From an uncultured Idiomarina sp. (lineage in GTDB: Bacteria; Pseudomonadota; Gammaproteobacteria; Enterobacterales; Alteromonadaceae): a stretch of DNA of 64,000 nucleotides. Position numbers and translations under genes: made by a program. The stretch is taken from positions 225,862 to 289,861 of the forward strand of contig CAMPHF010000003.1 of the NCBI GenBank assembly GCA_946885915.1, read 5' to 3'. The number at the start of each line of letters is the position of its first letter. Position 1 is the stretch's first letter. Under the pieces are notes generated by a model, which searched no databases, was not told where the DNA came from, and saw nothing but the letters and a program-made list of their open reading frames with translations. Below are positions 55,444 to 64,000 of this stretch, one piece after another.

Positions 55444-56474
55444 GGGCGTGCATCTAGCACAAGGTAGCGCTGACGCGTACGCCACACCCGAAATTGCGCC
55501 CACTCAACCACGGGTTTGGCATCGTTAGTGGTGTAAAGCATTTGTAGGCGGAGCTGCTCTAATTGGGCAGCACTTGGCATACTTGCACCTTGGTGTTGCA
55601 ACCAAGCCCTTAATAAGGCTCGTTGGAACGCCTCGGAATGTTGCGTGAGTGGTGCTATTTCGAGTTGTCCTGCGGCATTCATGTGTGCCTGTAAATGGTC
55701 ACGGAGTAATTCTTGCAACACCTGCTCTTGTTCGGCACACAGCGCAGCACTGCGCAATACGCTATCGCCAAACTGCGGCCAACGTTGTTCGAGTAGCGGC
55801 ACTACTTGATGACGCAAAAAATTACGCTCAATTTGAGTGTCGTAATTGGTTTCATCTTCTATCCACACCAATTCGCGGGCTTTGGCATAGCGCAAAATAT
55901 CTGCTTTCGACAAATTCAGTAATGGTCGCCACAGCCAGCTTGCGGGCGCGAGCGGTGCCAACTCCGCCATGCTCGCTAAACCTTTAGGACCAGCGCCGCG
56001 TTTCAGTTGTAATAAAAAGGTCTCGATTTGATCATTGCGATGCTGACCGAGTAATACCAATGCCTTGGGTTCCACCAACTCAGCAAGGCGTTGATAGCGT
56101 GCCGCTCGGCCGGTGGCTTCTTTGCTTTGCCGCGCCAAGGTAACGACCTGCAAATCTTCAATGTGGTAGGGAAACTGACGACGTTGCAAATCCTCTCGCA
56201 GGACCTGCGCCCAGTCACTTGAATCAGGATGAAAGTGGTGATCTAAATGAATGCCCAAATACTGCATGCCGGCATCGGCAGCATGTTGATGCCGAAATCT
56301 ATCAAGCAGGTCGAGGCAGGTTTGCGAGTCTGCGCCGCCACCAAGGGCGACCACTAACTGGGGCGCGTCAAGTTGCGCCAACAATTCTTGTAACGCCAAC
56401 GCAAAGCGCGCATAAACAGTATCTGCCCATGCGCGCTCAACGGTCATATCAATGCTGGTTTCAGTGGTTTCCAC
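55440..56474 (-). CDS. tilS: tRNA(Ile)-lysidine synthetase
   Basis: TilS puts lysine on C34 of the minor tRNA-Ile so that it reads AUA. The 344-residue protein has the N-terminal PP-loop ATPase domain, the ERNFLRHQVVPLLEQRWP segment of the family and part of the C-terminal domain. The ATP loop reads ALGGGADSQTC where most TilS have SGGxDS; the first serine is glycine. The protein is shorter than E. coli TilS (about 430), mainly at the C-terminus. The start is GTG 56474 or internal ATG 56447. It follows accA on the strand, as in many gammaproteobacteria. Confidence 0.9.
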   Translation of the reverse strand: METTETSIDMTVERAWADTVYARFALALQELLAQLDAPQLVVALGGGADSQTCLDLLDRFRHQHAADAGMQYLGIHLDHHFHPDSSDWAQVLREDLQRRQFPYHIEDLQVVTLARQSKEATGRAARYQRLAELVEPKALVLLGQHRNDQIETFLLQLKRGAGPKGLASMAELAPLAPASWLWRPLLNLSKADILRYAKARELVWIEDETNYDTQIERNFLRHQVVPLLEQRWPQFGDSVLRSAALCAEQEQVLQELLRDHLQAHMNAAGQLEIAPLTQHSEAFQRALLRAWLQHQGASMPSAAQLEQLRLQMLYTTNDAKPVVEWAQFRVWRTRQRYLVLDARP

Positions 56475-56529
56475 TTAGCAATTTTCTCTTGGTCGTTATT
56501 GCATCGTCGTTATGGCTTAGCAGCTTCTG

Positions 56530-57486
56530 TTAACAATAACCAAAAGACATGAGTTTTTGATAACGTCGCTCAAGCAAGCTGGCTTTATCTAATTTACTCA
56601 GTTCACCCAAGTCGCTCAGCAATTGCTTCTTCAGGCGCCGCGCAATTTCTTCGTGATGACGATGCGCACCGCCTAGTGGTTCAGCAATAATGGTATCAAT
56701 TAATCCAAGCTCTTTACTGCGTTGCGCCGTCACGCCCATGGCTTCTGCGGCCAAAGGTGCCTTTTCGGCACTCTTCCACAAAATAGACGCACAACCTTCA
56801 GGCGAAATCACCGAGTAAGTGCTAAATTGCAACATGTTGACGCGGTCACCCACCCCAATCGCAAGTGCGCCACCTGAGCCACCTTCACCAATCACCGTAC
56901 AAATAATAGGCACTTGCAAGCGCGCCATGACTTTCAAATTACGGGCAATGGCTTCACTCTGCCCACGCTCTTCCGCGCCAACGCCCGGATAAGCACCTGG
57001 GGTGTCGATAAAGGTCACAATTGGCATGTTAAAACGCTCGGCCATTTCCATGAGCCGCAAGGCTTTGCGATAACCCTCAGGCTTCGGCATCCCAAAGTTA
57101 CGGCGGATTTTTTCTTTGGTTTCGCGCCCTTTTTGCTGACCAATCACCATCACCGGCTTGCCATCTAATCGCGCCGGGCCACCCACAATGGCTTCATCAT
57201 TAGCATAAGTACGGTCGCCAGCAAGCTCATCAAAGTCGGTGAAGATATGGCGGATGTAATCCAAGGTGTACGGCCGCAGTGGATGACGCGCCATTTGCGC
57301 AACCTGCCACGCCCCTAGGTCGGAAAATATTTTATCAATAAGTTCATCGCGCTTTTTCTGCAACCGCGCAATTTCGTCTTCTAAACTAATATCAAAATCG
57401 CCCTTCTCGCCAACGTTTTTCAGCTCGTCGATTTGCGCCTGTAACTCAGCGATAGGTTGTTCGAAATCTAAAAACTTCAAGCTCAT
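56530..57486 (-). CDS. accA: Acetyl-CoA carboxylase carboxyltransferase alpha subunit
   Basis: AccA with AccD moves the carboxyl group from biotin to acetyl-CoA, starting fatty-acid synthesis. The 318-residue protein matches the family throughout: [56 protein letters not shown] and [12 protein letters not shown]. It is of normal length. It lies 14 bp after dnaE, the conserved dnaE-accA arrangement. Confidence 0.97.
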   Translation of the reverse strand: MSLKFLDFEQPIAELQAQIDELKNVGEKGDFDISLEDEIARLQKKRDELIDKIFSDLGAWQVAQMARHPLRPYTLDYIRHIFTDFDELAGDRTYANDEAIVGGPARLDGKPVMVIGQQKGRETKEKIRRNFGMPKPEGYRKALRLMEMAERFNMPIVTFIDTPGAYPGVGAEERGQSEAIARNLKVMARLQVPIICTVIGEGGSGGALAIGVGDRVNMLQFSTYSVISPEGCASILWKSAEKAPLAAEAMGVTAQRSKELGLIDTIIAEPLGGAHRHHEEIARRLKKQLLSDLGELSKLDKASLLERRYQKLMSFGYC

Positions 57487-57500
57487 GAGTATCGGTTCCG

Positions 57501-60500
57501 TTAAAATTCCAGTTGAACCTTGGCAGCGGTATCGGCTCCAAGTTCAACGGCTAATTCATGAAGCAATTCATCAGAGGGCGTAATCATCCACTCTGCACTT
57601 GCTGGTAATCTTACCTGCGCATCCTGACGTTGATATTCGAACACCAGTGGACACGCTCCCCCGCTATGGGGCTGAATTTTCTGCTGAAGCTTTTGTAACC
57701 AGCCAGCCACCTGCTCAGCTGGTACTTCAGGTATTCCTACCACTAAAGCTTTCGCATAAGTTTCGCGCGCTTTGACGATAGTTTTTATTTCACGAGCCGT
57801 CATTGTATTGGCACCGCTGAAATCATCAAAGCTGACCTCTCCTTGAATCCACAAGATTTGGTCTTTCATTAATAGTTGTTCGTACTGCTCATAGTCCTGC
57901 GCAAACACTCGCACATCAAGGCGACCTGTTTTGTCATCAAGGGTAATGATAGCCCATCGCTGACCTTTTTTGTTGGTCAATACCCGTACATCAATCACCA
58001 ATCCCGCAATTCGGGTGGTTTGATCACGCCCTGTCGGACTCACATCTGCCAAAGTACCCGCTACATAATGGGCTAATTCTTTACGGTAACGGTTAATCGG
58101 ATGGCCGGTTAAATACAATCCTAAGGTTTCCCGCTCACCCTCTAACCACATAGCTTCCGACCACGGCGATACAGTTTCAAACGCATGCTCAGTGCTGTCT
58201 TCCGGCGTGGTGAGTACACCAAACAAATCCGATTGGCCAATGGCTTCAGCACGATTATGTTGCTCAGCTTGGCGCATAGCTTTTTCAAGCGTGGCGGTAA
58301 GCGCCGCACGATGTGGACCCAAACTATCCATCGCGCCGGCACGAATGAGTCGTTCAAGTACCCGCCGATTTAAGCGCTTTAAATCCACCCGGCAGCAGAA
58401 GTCGAATAAGTCTTTGAATGGGCCGTCAGCACGTGCAGTAAGAATCGCTTCTATCGGCGCCTCGCCAACGCCTTTAATGGCACCAATGCCATACACTACT
58501 CGGCCTTCTTCATCCACGGTAAAGCGGTAATCACCCTTGTTGACGTCGGGCGGTAACAAGGTCAGCCCCATGCGCTCGCACTCATCTACCAGAGTCACAA
58601 TTTTGTCGGTGTTATCCATATCCGCTGACATCACCGCCGCCATAAATTCGGCTGGATAATGAGTTTTTAACCACAGCGTTTGGTAGGACACCAATGCATA
58701 AGCAGCAGAGTGTGATTTGTTGAAGCCGTAGCCGGCAAATTTTTCCACCAAGTCAAAAATTTTGATGGCAAGATCTGGGTCAATCCCATTTTGCTTCGCG
58801 CCATCCTCAAATACCGCGCGCTGCTTGGCCATTTCTTCTGGCTTTTTCTTACCCATAGCGCGGCGTAACAAGTCAGCGCCACCCAGCGTATAGCCGGCGA
58901 GCACCTGAGCGATTTGCATCACCTGCTCTTGATACAAAATAACCCCATAGGTGGGCTCAAGAATGGGTTTTAAACTATCGTGTTGGTACTGCGCATCTGG
59001 ATAAGACACCGGTTCACGACCATGCTTGCGGTCGATAAAGTTATCAACCATGCCCGACTGCAACGGACCCGGCCGAAACAACGCCACCAGTGCGATAATA
59101 TCTTCAAAGCTATCCGGTAACAGTCGTTTGATCAGCTCCTTCATGCCCCGCGATTCAAGCTGGAAAACCGCGGTGGTATTACCCTTTTTCAGCAGCTGAA
59201 AGCACTTTTGATCGGTGAGTGGAATTTGCTCGATAGTAATGGGCTTATCGGCCCGCTTGGCATTCACCATCTCGAGCGCCCACTGAATAATGGTCAGGGT
59301 ACGTAAACCGAGGAAGTCAAACTTCACCAAGCCAGCGGTTTCAACATCATTTTTATCGAATTGAGTAACCGGATTTAAGCCGTCTTCATCGCAATACAGC
59401 GGCGAAAAGTCAGTGATTTTAGTGGGCGCAATGACCACGCCACCGGCGTGTTTACCTGCATTACGTGTAACGCCTTCCAAAATCCGCGCCATATCAATGA
59501 GGTCTTTCACATCCTCATCTTGCTGATAAACCTCACCCAGCTTAGGTTCCATCTCAAACGCTTTTTCCAGCGTCATACCTGGATCGCCGGGCACTAATTT
59601 AGAAATTCGATCGACAAAACCGTAGGGATGACCGAGCACCCGGCCGACATCGCGAATGGCCGCCTTAGCTGCCAGCGTACCAAAGGTAATAATCTGCGAT
59701 ACGGCTTCACGACCATAAAGTTCCGCCACGTGGTCGATAACCTCATCGCGCCGATCCATACAAAAATCGATATCGAAATCGGGCATCGATACCCGCTCTG
59801 GATTCAAAAAACGTTCGAATAGTAAATCGAATTCAAGCGGGTCTAGATCGGTAATTTTTAACGCGTAAGCAACCAATGACCCTGCGCCTGAACCACGACC
59901 GGGACCAACAGGAATACCATGGTCTTTACTCCATTGAATAAATTCCATCACGATTAAAAAGTAGCCTGGAAAGCCCATTTCATTGATCACGTCGAGCTCA
60001 ATTTGTAGCCGCTCGTCGTATTCAGCGCGCTGCTGCGCTCTGACTTGTGGGTCAGGAAACAGCTGCACTAATCGGTGCTCCAAACCTTCCCGTGATTTTT
60101 CTACCAGAAAATCTTCCGCGGTTTTGCCCCCAGTCGGGAACGCCGGTAGGAAATATTCATCTAACCGCACGGTGACGTTACAGCGTTTGGCAATTTCAAC
60201 ACTATTGGTTAGTGCTTCGGGTATATCTTCAAATAAGGCGGCCATTTCCGCAGCACTGCGTAAGTACTGTTGCTCGCTATAACGCTTCGGGCGGCGCCGA
60301 TCATCAAGGGTGTAGCCGTCGTGAATCGCCACTCGAATTTCATGCGCGGCAAAGTCTTCACGCTGTAAAAACACCACTTCATTAGTGGCGACCACCGGCA
60401 CATCATGAGCAGCCGCCAGTGCGACTGCTGCGTGCAGATGATCTTCGTCAGTTGGTCGACCGGTACGTTGTAACTCTAAATAAAACCGTTGTGGAAAATG

Positions 60501-61025
60501 CGTTTGATAAAACGCCAGGGCGCGCTCTGCCGCTTCATGCTTTTGTTTCAATAGTAGTTGGCCAACATCACCGAGGCTGGCACCTGAAAGTAACAGCACA
60601 CCTTCCTGATGATCGGCCAACCATGCTTTATCAATACAAGGTTTGCCCTGCACATGACCACGCAAATAAGCGCGTGAAATGAGCTGGGTTAGTTGCTGAT
60701 AGCCATCATTATTGAGGGCCAGCGCCGTTAAGCGGAAAGGTTCAGGGTCAAGGCTGGCATCACCAGCGGGATCGAGCACCCACAAGTCAACCCCGACGAT
60801 AGGCTTTAGACCATGCTTGTGCGCACCTCGATAAAAGCGGACTAAACCGCACATATTCATTTGGTCAGTGAGCGCTAGGGCGGGCATTTGCGCAGCTTTC
60901 ACCGCCTCACAAATGGGGCCAACTTTGGCCAGCCCGTCGACCATAGAAAAATCGCTGTGCACACGTAAGTGCACAAAGGTTGGCGTCGCGGTATTTGCTG
61001 CAGAATCCGTCACAACTACTGGCAC
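57501..61025 (-). CDS. dnaE: DNA polymerase III alpha subunit
   Basis: DnaE is the replicative polymerase. The 1174-residue protein has the N-terminal PHP domain ([15 protein letters not shown]), the C-family polymerase core with acidic motif [16 protein letters not shown] and the [14 protein letters not shown] segment, a helix-hairpin-helix region, and the C-terminal OB domain ([14 protein letters not shown]). Length is close to the E. coli protein (1160). The likely start is GTG 61025; the family usually begins near FVHLRVHSD, so a few N-terminal residues may be over-called. accA follows directly. Confidence 0.97.
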   Translation of the reverse strand: MPVVVTDSAANTATPTFVHLRVHSDFSMVDGLAKVGPICEAVKAAQMPALALTDQMNMCGLVRFYRGAHKHGLKPIVGVDLWVLDPAGDASLDPEPFRLTALALNNDGYQQLTQLISRAYLRGHVQGKPCIDKAWLADHQEGVLLLSGASLGDVGQLLLKQKHEAAERALAFYQTHFPQRFYLELQRTGRPTDEDHLHAAVALAAAHDVPVVATNEVVFLQREDFAAHEIRVAIHDGYTLDDRRRPKRYSEQQYLRSAAEMAALFEDIPEALTNSVEIAKRCNVTVRLDEYFLPAFPTGGKTAEDFLVEKSREGLEHRLVQLFPDPQVRAQQRAEYDERLQIELDVINEMGFPGYFLIVMEFIQWSKDHGIPVGPGRGSGAGSLVAYALKITDLDPLEFDLLFERFLNPERVSMPDFDIDFCMDRRDEVIDHVAELYGREAVSQIITFGTLAAKAAIRDVGRVLGHPYGFVDRISKLVPGDPGMTLEKAFEMEPKLGEVYQQDEDVKDLIDMARILEGVTRNAGKHAGGVVIAPTKITDFSPLYCDEDGLNPVTQFDKNDVETAGLVKFDFLGLRTLTIIQWALEMVNAKRADKPITIEQIPLTDQKCFQLLKKGNTTAVFQLESRGMKELIKRLLPDSFEDIIALVALFRPGPLQSGMVDNFIDRKHGREPVSYPDAQYQHDSLKPILEPTYGVILYQEQVMQIAQVLAGYTLGGADLLRRAMGKKKPEEMAKQRAVFEDGAKQNGIDPDLAIKIFDLVEKFAGYGFNKSHSAAYALVSYQTLWLKTHYPAEFMAAVMSADMDNTDKIVTLVDECERMGLTLLPPDVNKGDYRFTVDEEGRVVYGIGAIKGVGEAPIEAILTARADGPFKDLFDFCCRVDLKRLNRRVLERLIRAGAMDSLGPHRAALTATLEKAMRQAEQHNRAEAIGQSDLFGVLTTPEDSTEHAFETVSPWSEAMWLEGERETLGLYLTGHPINRYRKELAHYVAGTLADVSPTGRDQTTRIAGLVIDVRVLTNKKGQRWAIITLDDKTGRLDVRVFAQDYEQYEQLLMKDQILWIQGEVSFDDFSGANTMTAREIKTIVKARETYAKALVVGIPEVPAEQVAGWLQKLQQKIQPHSGGACPLVFEYQRQDAQVRLPASAEWMITPSDELLHELAVELGADTAAKVQLEF

Positions 61026-61160
61026 CCTTGAAAGCGAAAGACGCGCTTTGGCATCGCCTCTTTATCAATGAATAGACTGAATGTTGAAGCGGTTATTCTG
61101 CCTGATAGGATCACGCTTGTCATGCCTGTTTCACGATTATCTTTGCCATTTTACGGCACA

Positions 61161-61190
61161 AAAAAACGCCGCATTGAAGCCAATGCGGCG
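61161..61190 (-). terminator. Terminator after the M3 peptidase gene
   Basis: CGCCGCATT (61167-61175) pairs with AATGCGGCG (61182-61190). On the minus strand a T run follows (complement of 61161-61166). It ends the peptidase transcript, 24 bp past its stop. Confidence 0.88.
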
Positions 61191-61213
61191 TGCGTTTGCA
61201 AAGCTATCTAGCT

Positions 61214-63397
61214 TTAGTCGATTTCAGGTTGAGTTAAACCACGACGTTTGAGCAAAGCTTCTACCGTTGGCTCTTGGCCACGGAAGTCGATGTATTGCTG
61301 CATCGGATCTTTGCTGTTGCCCTGTGACAAGATCTTATCGCGGAACTCTTGGCCATTCTCAAGCGTCAAGCCACCTTGCTCTTGCATGTAAGCGAATGCA
61401 TCAGCTGCTAAAATCTCACTCCACATATAGGCGTAATAGCCAGCTGAGTAGCCACCAGCAAATACATGAGCAAAGTAGGTTGATTTGTAGCGCGGCGGTA
61501 CCGCAGCATAATCAACGTTGTTAGCTGCTAATGCTTGTTGCTCGAATGCCACCACATCTTCTACGGTCTCATCTGCAGTTAAAGTGTGGTACTCAAGATC
61601 AAGTAACGCAGCAGACACATATTCGAGCGTATCAAAACCTTGGTTGAAGTTACGCGCTGCAAGTACTTTGTCGAGTAATTCGGTTGGAATCTGCTCGCCA
61701 GTCTCGTAATGCTTAGCGTAGTTAGCAATCACCTTCGGATTCAACGTCCAATCTTCTTGGAAAGTCGATGGGAACTCAACGTAATCGCGCGACACCGAGG
61801 TACCGGCTAACGATGGATACATCACGTCGGAAAACATTCCATGCAATGCGTGGCCCATCTCATGGAACATGGTGCTGACTTCATCAAAGCTCAACAGCGT
61901 CGGCTCACCCTCAGGGGCCTTCACAATGTTCATGTTGTTCAAAATAACCGGCTTATTACCAAGCAAGTTTGACTGCGACACGAATGAGCTCATCCATGCA
62001 CCGCCACGCTTAGAATCACGCGTAAACCAATCGCCGTAGAACAAACCTAAGCTTTCACCATCTACGTCTTTTACTTCGTAAACGCGAACATCTGGATGAT
62101 ACACAGGAATGTCGTTACGTGGCTCAAAGGTAATGCCAAACAGTTGGTTCATCGCATAAAACACGCCGTCCTCAACCACACGGTTGAATTCGAAGTATTG
62201 CTTCACTTGGTCGCCGTCTAGCGCATATTTTTCAGCCCGAACTTTTTCGGCGTAGAAAGCCCAATCCCAAGGCTGCACGGTGAAATCACCACCTTCAGCT
62301 TCAATCATGGCTTGAATTGCTGCTTTCTCTGCATCAACGTTCGAGACCACCGCTGGCACTAAATCACGCAATAACTTTTGCGCCGCATCAGGCGTTTTGG
62401 CCATGCTAGTTTCTAACACATAGTCAGCCCAGGTGTTGTACCCTAACAGCGCAGCCTTATCGGCACGTAATTCTGCTAAGCGTTTGACTAACGGACGGTT
62501 GTCAGTCTCAGTGTTACCGGTACCACGATTTGCAGAAGCTTCCCAAATACGCTGGCGTAACTCACGATTTTCTAATTCCGCTAAAATTGACTGGCGCGTG
62601 GTGTTAGTTAGGGTAATGGCATAACCCTCCAGGCCACGGCTCTCTGCCGCTGCACGTAAAGACTCAATGCGCGCATCGCTCAAACCGGCGAGTTCAGCAA
62701 CGTCGGTCACGACAATCACATTCTCATCCACCAACGCCATCAGGTTTTTCTGAAATTGCGTCGTTGTTGAGGATAATTCTTTATTAATTTCACGGATTTG
62801 TGCTTGTTGCTCATCGTTTAATTGAGCACCAGCTCGAACCATGCCTTTGTAATAATCTTCAACTAAGCGCACTTGCTCAGCATTCAAATCACCGCTGTCG
62901 CGTGCATCGTAAATAGCTTTTACGCGCGCAAACAAGGCTGCGTTAAGATTAATATTGTCGCTGTGAGCGGCCATTAATGGCGCCATTTCAGCCTGTAAGG
63001 CACGGAAGTCGTCGTTACTATCAGAACCGGCCAAGTTATAAAAAACCGAGGCCACACGATTTAACAACGCGCCTGAGCGTTCCAGCTCCACAATAGTATT
63101 GTCAAAAGTTGGCGCGGCTTCATTATTTGCAATCGTTGCAATTTCAGCGCTGTGTTGCTCCATGCCTGCCAGCAACGCCGGACGGTAGTGGGCAAACTCA
63201 ATTTGGGTAAAATCTGGCGCATGAAACGGGAGCGAACTCTCCGCATAAAATGGATTTGATTGATTAAACTGCGCACCATCAGTCATTTGCGCGGTTTCTG
63301 TTTGGGCATTTTCGGCAGTTGCGGCTTTGTCAGCATCTGAACAAGCGCTGACGGCAAGTGCAGCACCTACTGCAAGGGCAATAAAGCTCTTACGCAT
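61214..63397 (-). CDS. dcp: M3-family peptidyl-dipeptidase, predicted lipoprotein
   Basis: The 727-residue metallopeptidase matches Dcp/oligopeptidase A: zinc motif FHEMGHALHG (HExxH), EFPSTFQEDWTLNP, and AGGYSAGYYAYMWSE near the end. It cleaves dipeptides from the C-termini of peptides. Unlike E. coli Dcp it starts with a lipoprotein signal (SFIALAVGAALAVSAC), which places it in the periplasm anchored to a membrane. Such lipoprotein M3 peptidases are common in protein-degrading marine bacteria. It is a monocistronic gene with its own terminator. Confidence 0.92.
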   Translation of the reverse strand: MRKSFIALAVGAALAVSACSDADKAATAENAQTETAQMTDGAQFNQSNPFYAESSLPFHAPDFTQIEFAHYRPALLAGMEQHSAEIATIANNEAAPTFDNTIVELERSGALLNRVASVFYNLAGSDSNDDFRALQAEMAPLMAAHSDNINLNAALFARVKAIYDARDSGDLNAEQVRLVEDYYKGMVRAGAQLNDEQQAQIREINKELSSTTTQFQKNLMALVDENVIVVTDVAELAGLSDARIESLRAAAESRGLEGYAITLTNTTRQSILAELENRELRQRIWEASANRGTGNTETDNRPLVKRLAELRADKAALLGYNTWADYVLETSMAKTPDAAQKLLRDLVPAVVSNVDAEKAAIQAMIEAEGGDFTVQPWDWAFYAEKVRAEKYALDGDQVKQYFEFNRVVEDGVFYAMNQLFGITFEPRNDIPVYHPDVRVYEVKDVDGESLGLFYGDWFTRDSKRGGAWMSSFVSQSNLLGNKPVILNNMNIVKAPEGEPTLLSFDEVSTMFHEMGHALHGMFSDVMYPSLAGTSVSRDYVEFPSTFQEDWTLNPKVIANYAKHYETGEQIPTELLDKVLAARNFNQGFDTLEYVSAALLDLEYHTLTADETVEDVVAFEQQALAANNVDYAAVPPRYKSTYFAHVFAGGYSAGYYAYMWSEILAADAFAYMQEQGGLTLENGQEFRDKILSQGNSKDPMQQYIDFRGQEPTVEALLKRRGLTQPEID

Positions 63398-63547
63398 GAA
63401 TCTTCTCCTTGTTGCGTGTTGGGGTAAGTATTGGAATCATTATCATTTCAATAAAGTGGCTAATAATGTACGCGCCTGTTCCGCTTGGGGCAAGCGTTAC
63501 TCATAGCAGGATACTAGCCGTTTACCTCGAACCTGGCCGCTAACTGC

Positions 63548-63895
63548 CTAAGCCACGGTTTGAATAGCGATCAACGAGGCTAAACCGAAGCGCGCCCGGG
63601 CTTTATCACAGTGAGGATTTTGGCCGTCGAGATTAGCATTAAATTCACGGCAAGGTGATGGTCGATCGGCATAAATTCGGCAACTGACGGCTTGGCCAAC
63701 TTCGCCCTGCAACGCCACGCAGCGTGGTTGGGAACTGTTGGTTCCTTGCATACAAAGTAGATGAGGAGCAACTTGCTCAGTCAGCTCAGCGGGAACGTAA
63801 CCGCCAGGAGCGCCGGCTGCTTCACCCCAATAAAAAGAAACTCGAAACGTTGTGCAACAAGCACCACACGTTAAGCAGGCATTCGCCGAACTCAT
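63548..63895 (-). CDS. YkgJ-family cysteine-cluster protein
   Basis: The 115-residue protein belongs to the YkgJ (CxxCxxCC) family. It opens CLTCGACCTTFRVSFYW and carries later cysteines in RCVALQGEVG, SCRIYADRPSPCREF and NPHCDKA, probably for a zinc or iron-sulfur site. Start ATG 63895 is chosen because GGGAG lies upstream; the frame opens at 63931. The function of the family is not known to me. It lies just downstream of the tRNA-Asp gene on the same strand. Confidence 0.85.
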   Translation of the reverse strand: MSSANACLTCGACCTTFRVSFYWGEAAGAPGGYVPAELTEQVAPHLLCMQGTNSSQPRCVALQGEVGQAVSCRIYADRPSPCREFNANLDGQNPHCDKARARFGLASLIAIQTVA

Positions 63896-63948
63896 CGCGC
63901 AACACTCCCTACAGGAGATAAGTGATAACATTGGGATATTCGTTGAAG

Positions 63949-64000
63949 TGGCGGAGCGGACGGGACTCGAACCCGCGACCCCCGGCGTGACAGGCCGGTA
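63949..64000 (-). tRNA. tRNA-Asp (GTC), partial at the window edge
   Basis: On the minus strand the visible part runs from the anticodon arm (CTGTCAC, anticodon GTC) through the T arm GGTTCGAGTCCC to the acceptor CCA at 63951-63949. The 5' D-arm and acceptor half extend past 64000. Confidence 0.95.

Overview
The window looks like chromosome from a marine gammaproteobacterium of the Alteromonadales, with an Idiomarina/Pseudidiomarina-type relative as best guess. That rests on gene content (two AbgT-family transporters, a branched-chain keto-acid dehydrogenase operon, astE, a dnaE-accA-tilS cluster) and on a tmRNA whose tag reads ANDDNYALAA. No 16S rRNA or other decisive marker is present, so the genus is an inference.

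Layout. (1) 1-2514 is the right end of a GC-rich Tn21/Tn501-type mercury-resistance transposon: the end of merP, a merC killed by an in-frame stop, an intact merA, and a merD cut off by a 38-bp Tn21-type terminal inverted repeat. No transposition genes lie between merD and the end. (2) 2515-3293 is the 3' half of an ISL3-family insertion sequence into which that transposon appears to have jumped. (3) 3300-8180 is accessory DNA: a catalytic-domain-only tyrosine recombinase, RadC, a membrane-anchored protein that looks like RadC without its metal motif, a LytTR regulator, a lipoprotein, a Doc-like protein without the Fic motif, an AlpA-type regulator and unknowns. A 40-bp direct repeat lies upstream of both radC and the LytTR gene. 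(4) 8279-19091 is a defence cassette: a small XRE regulator, hsdR, hsdM and hsdS (type I restriction-modification), then two large, unrelated SMC/ABC-type ATPases. Between the ATPases lie a duplicated hsdS 3' end and the first 38 codons of a truncated third gene, which are scars of modular recombination. (5) 19124-20510 holds a P4-type integrase, a cluster of inverted repeats and the 3' end of ssrA (tmRNA), so the accessory block is best read as a genomic island integrated at ssrA. Its far end is not in the window.

(6) From 20510 to 64000 the sequence is ordinary chromosome: ssrA; a MerR-type regulator divergent from a glutaredoxin-MauE fusion; an old yellow enzyme; a GNAT/C39-peptidase fusion; purMN; fadE with a FadR-like operator; two AbgT transporters; rhlE; an MFS pump; a 5'-nucleotidase lipoprotein; argE; rnhB; the bkd operon; astE; an RND efflux pair; a diguanylate cyclase; tilS, accA and dnaE; a periplasmic M3 peptidase; a YkgJ-type cysteine-cluster protein; and a tRNA-Asp cut by the window edge.

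The strongest leads for something undescribed are the type I RM operon with two extra ATPases and recombination scars (14514-19091), and the radC / inactive-RadC / recombinase operon that shares an upstream element with a LytTR regulator (3321-6397).
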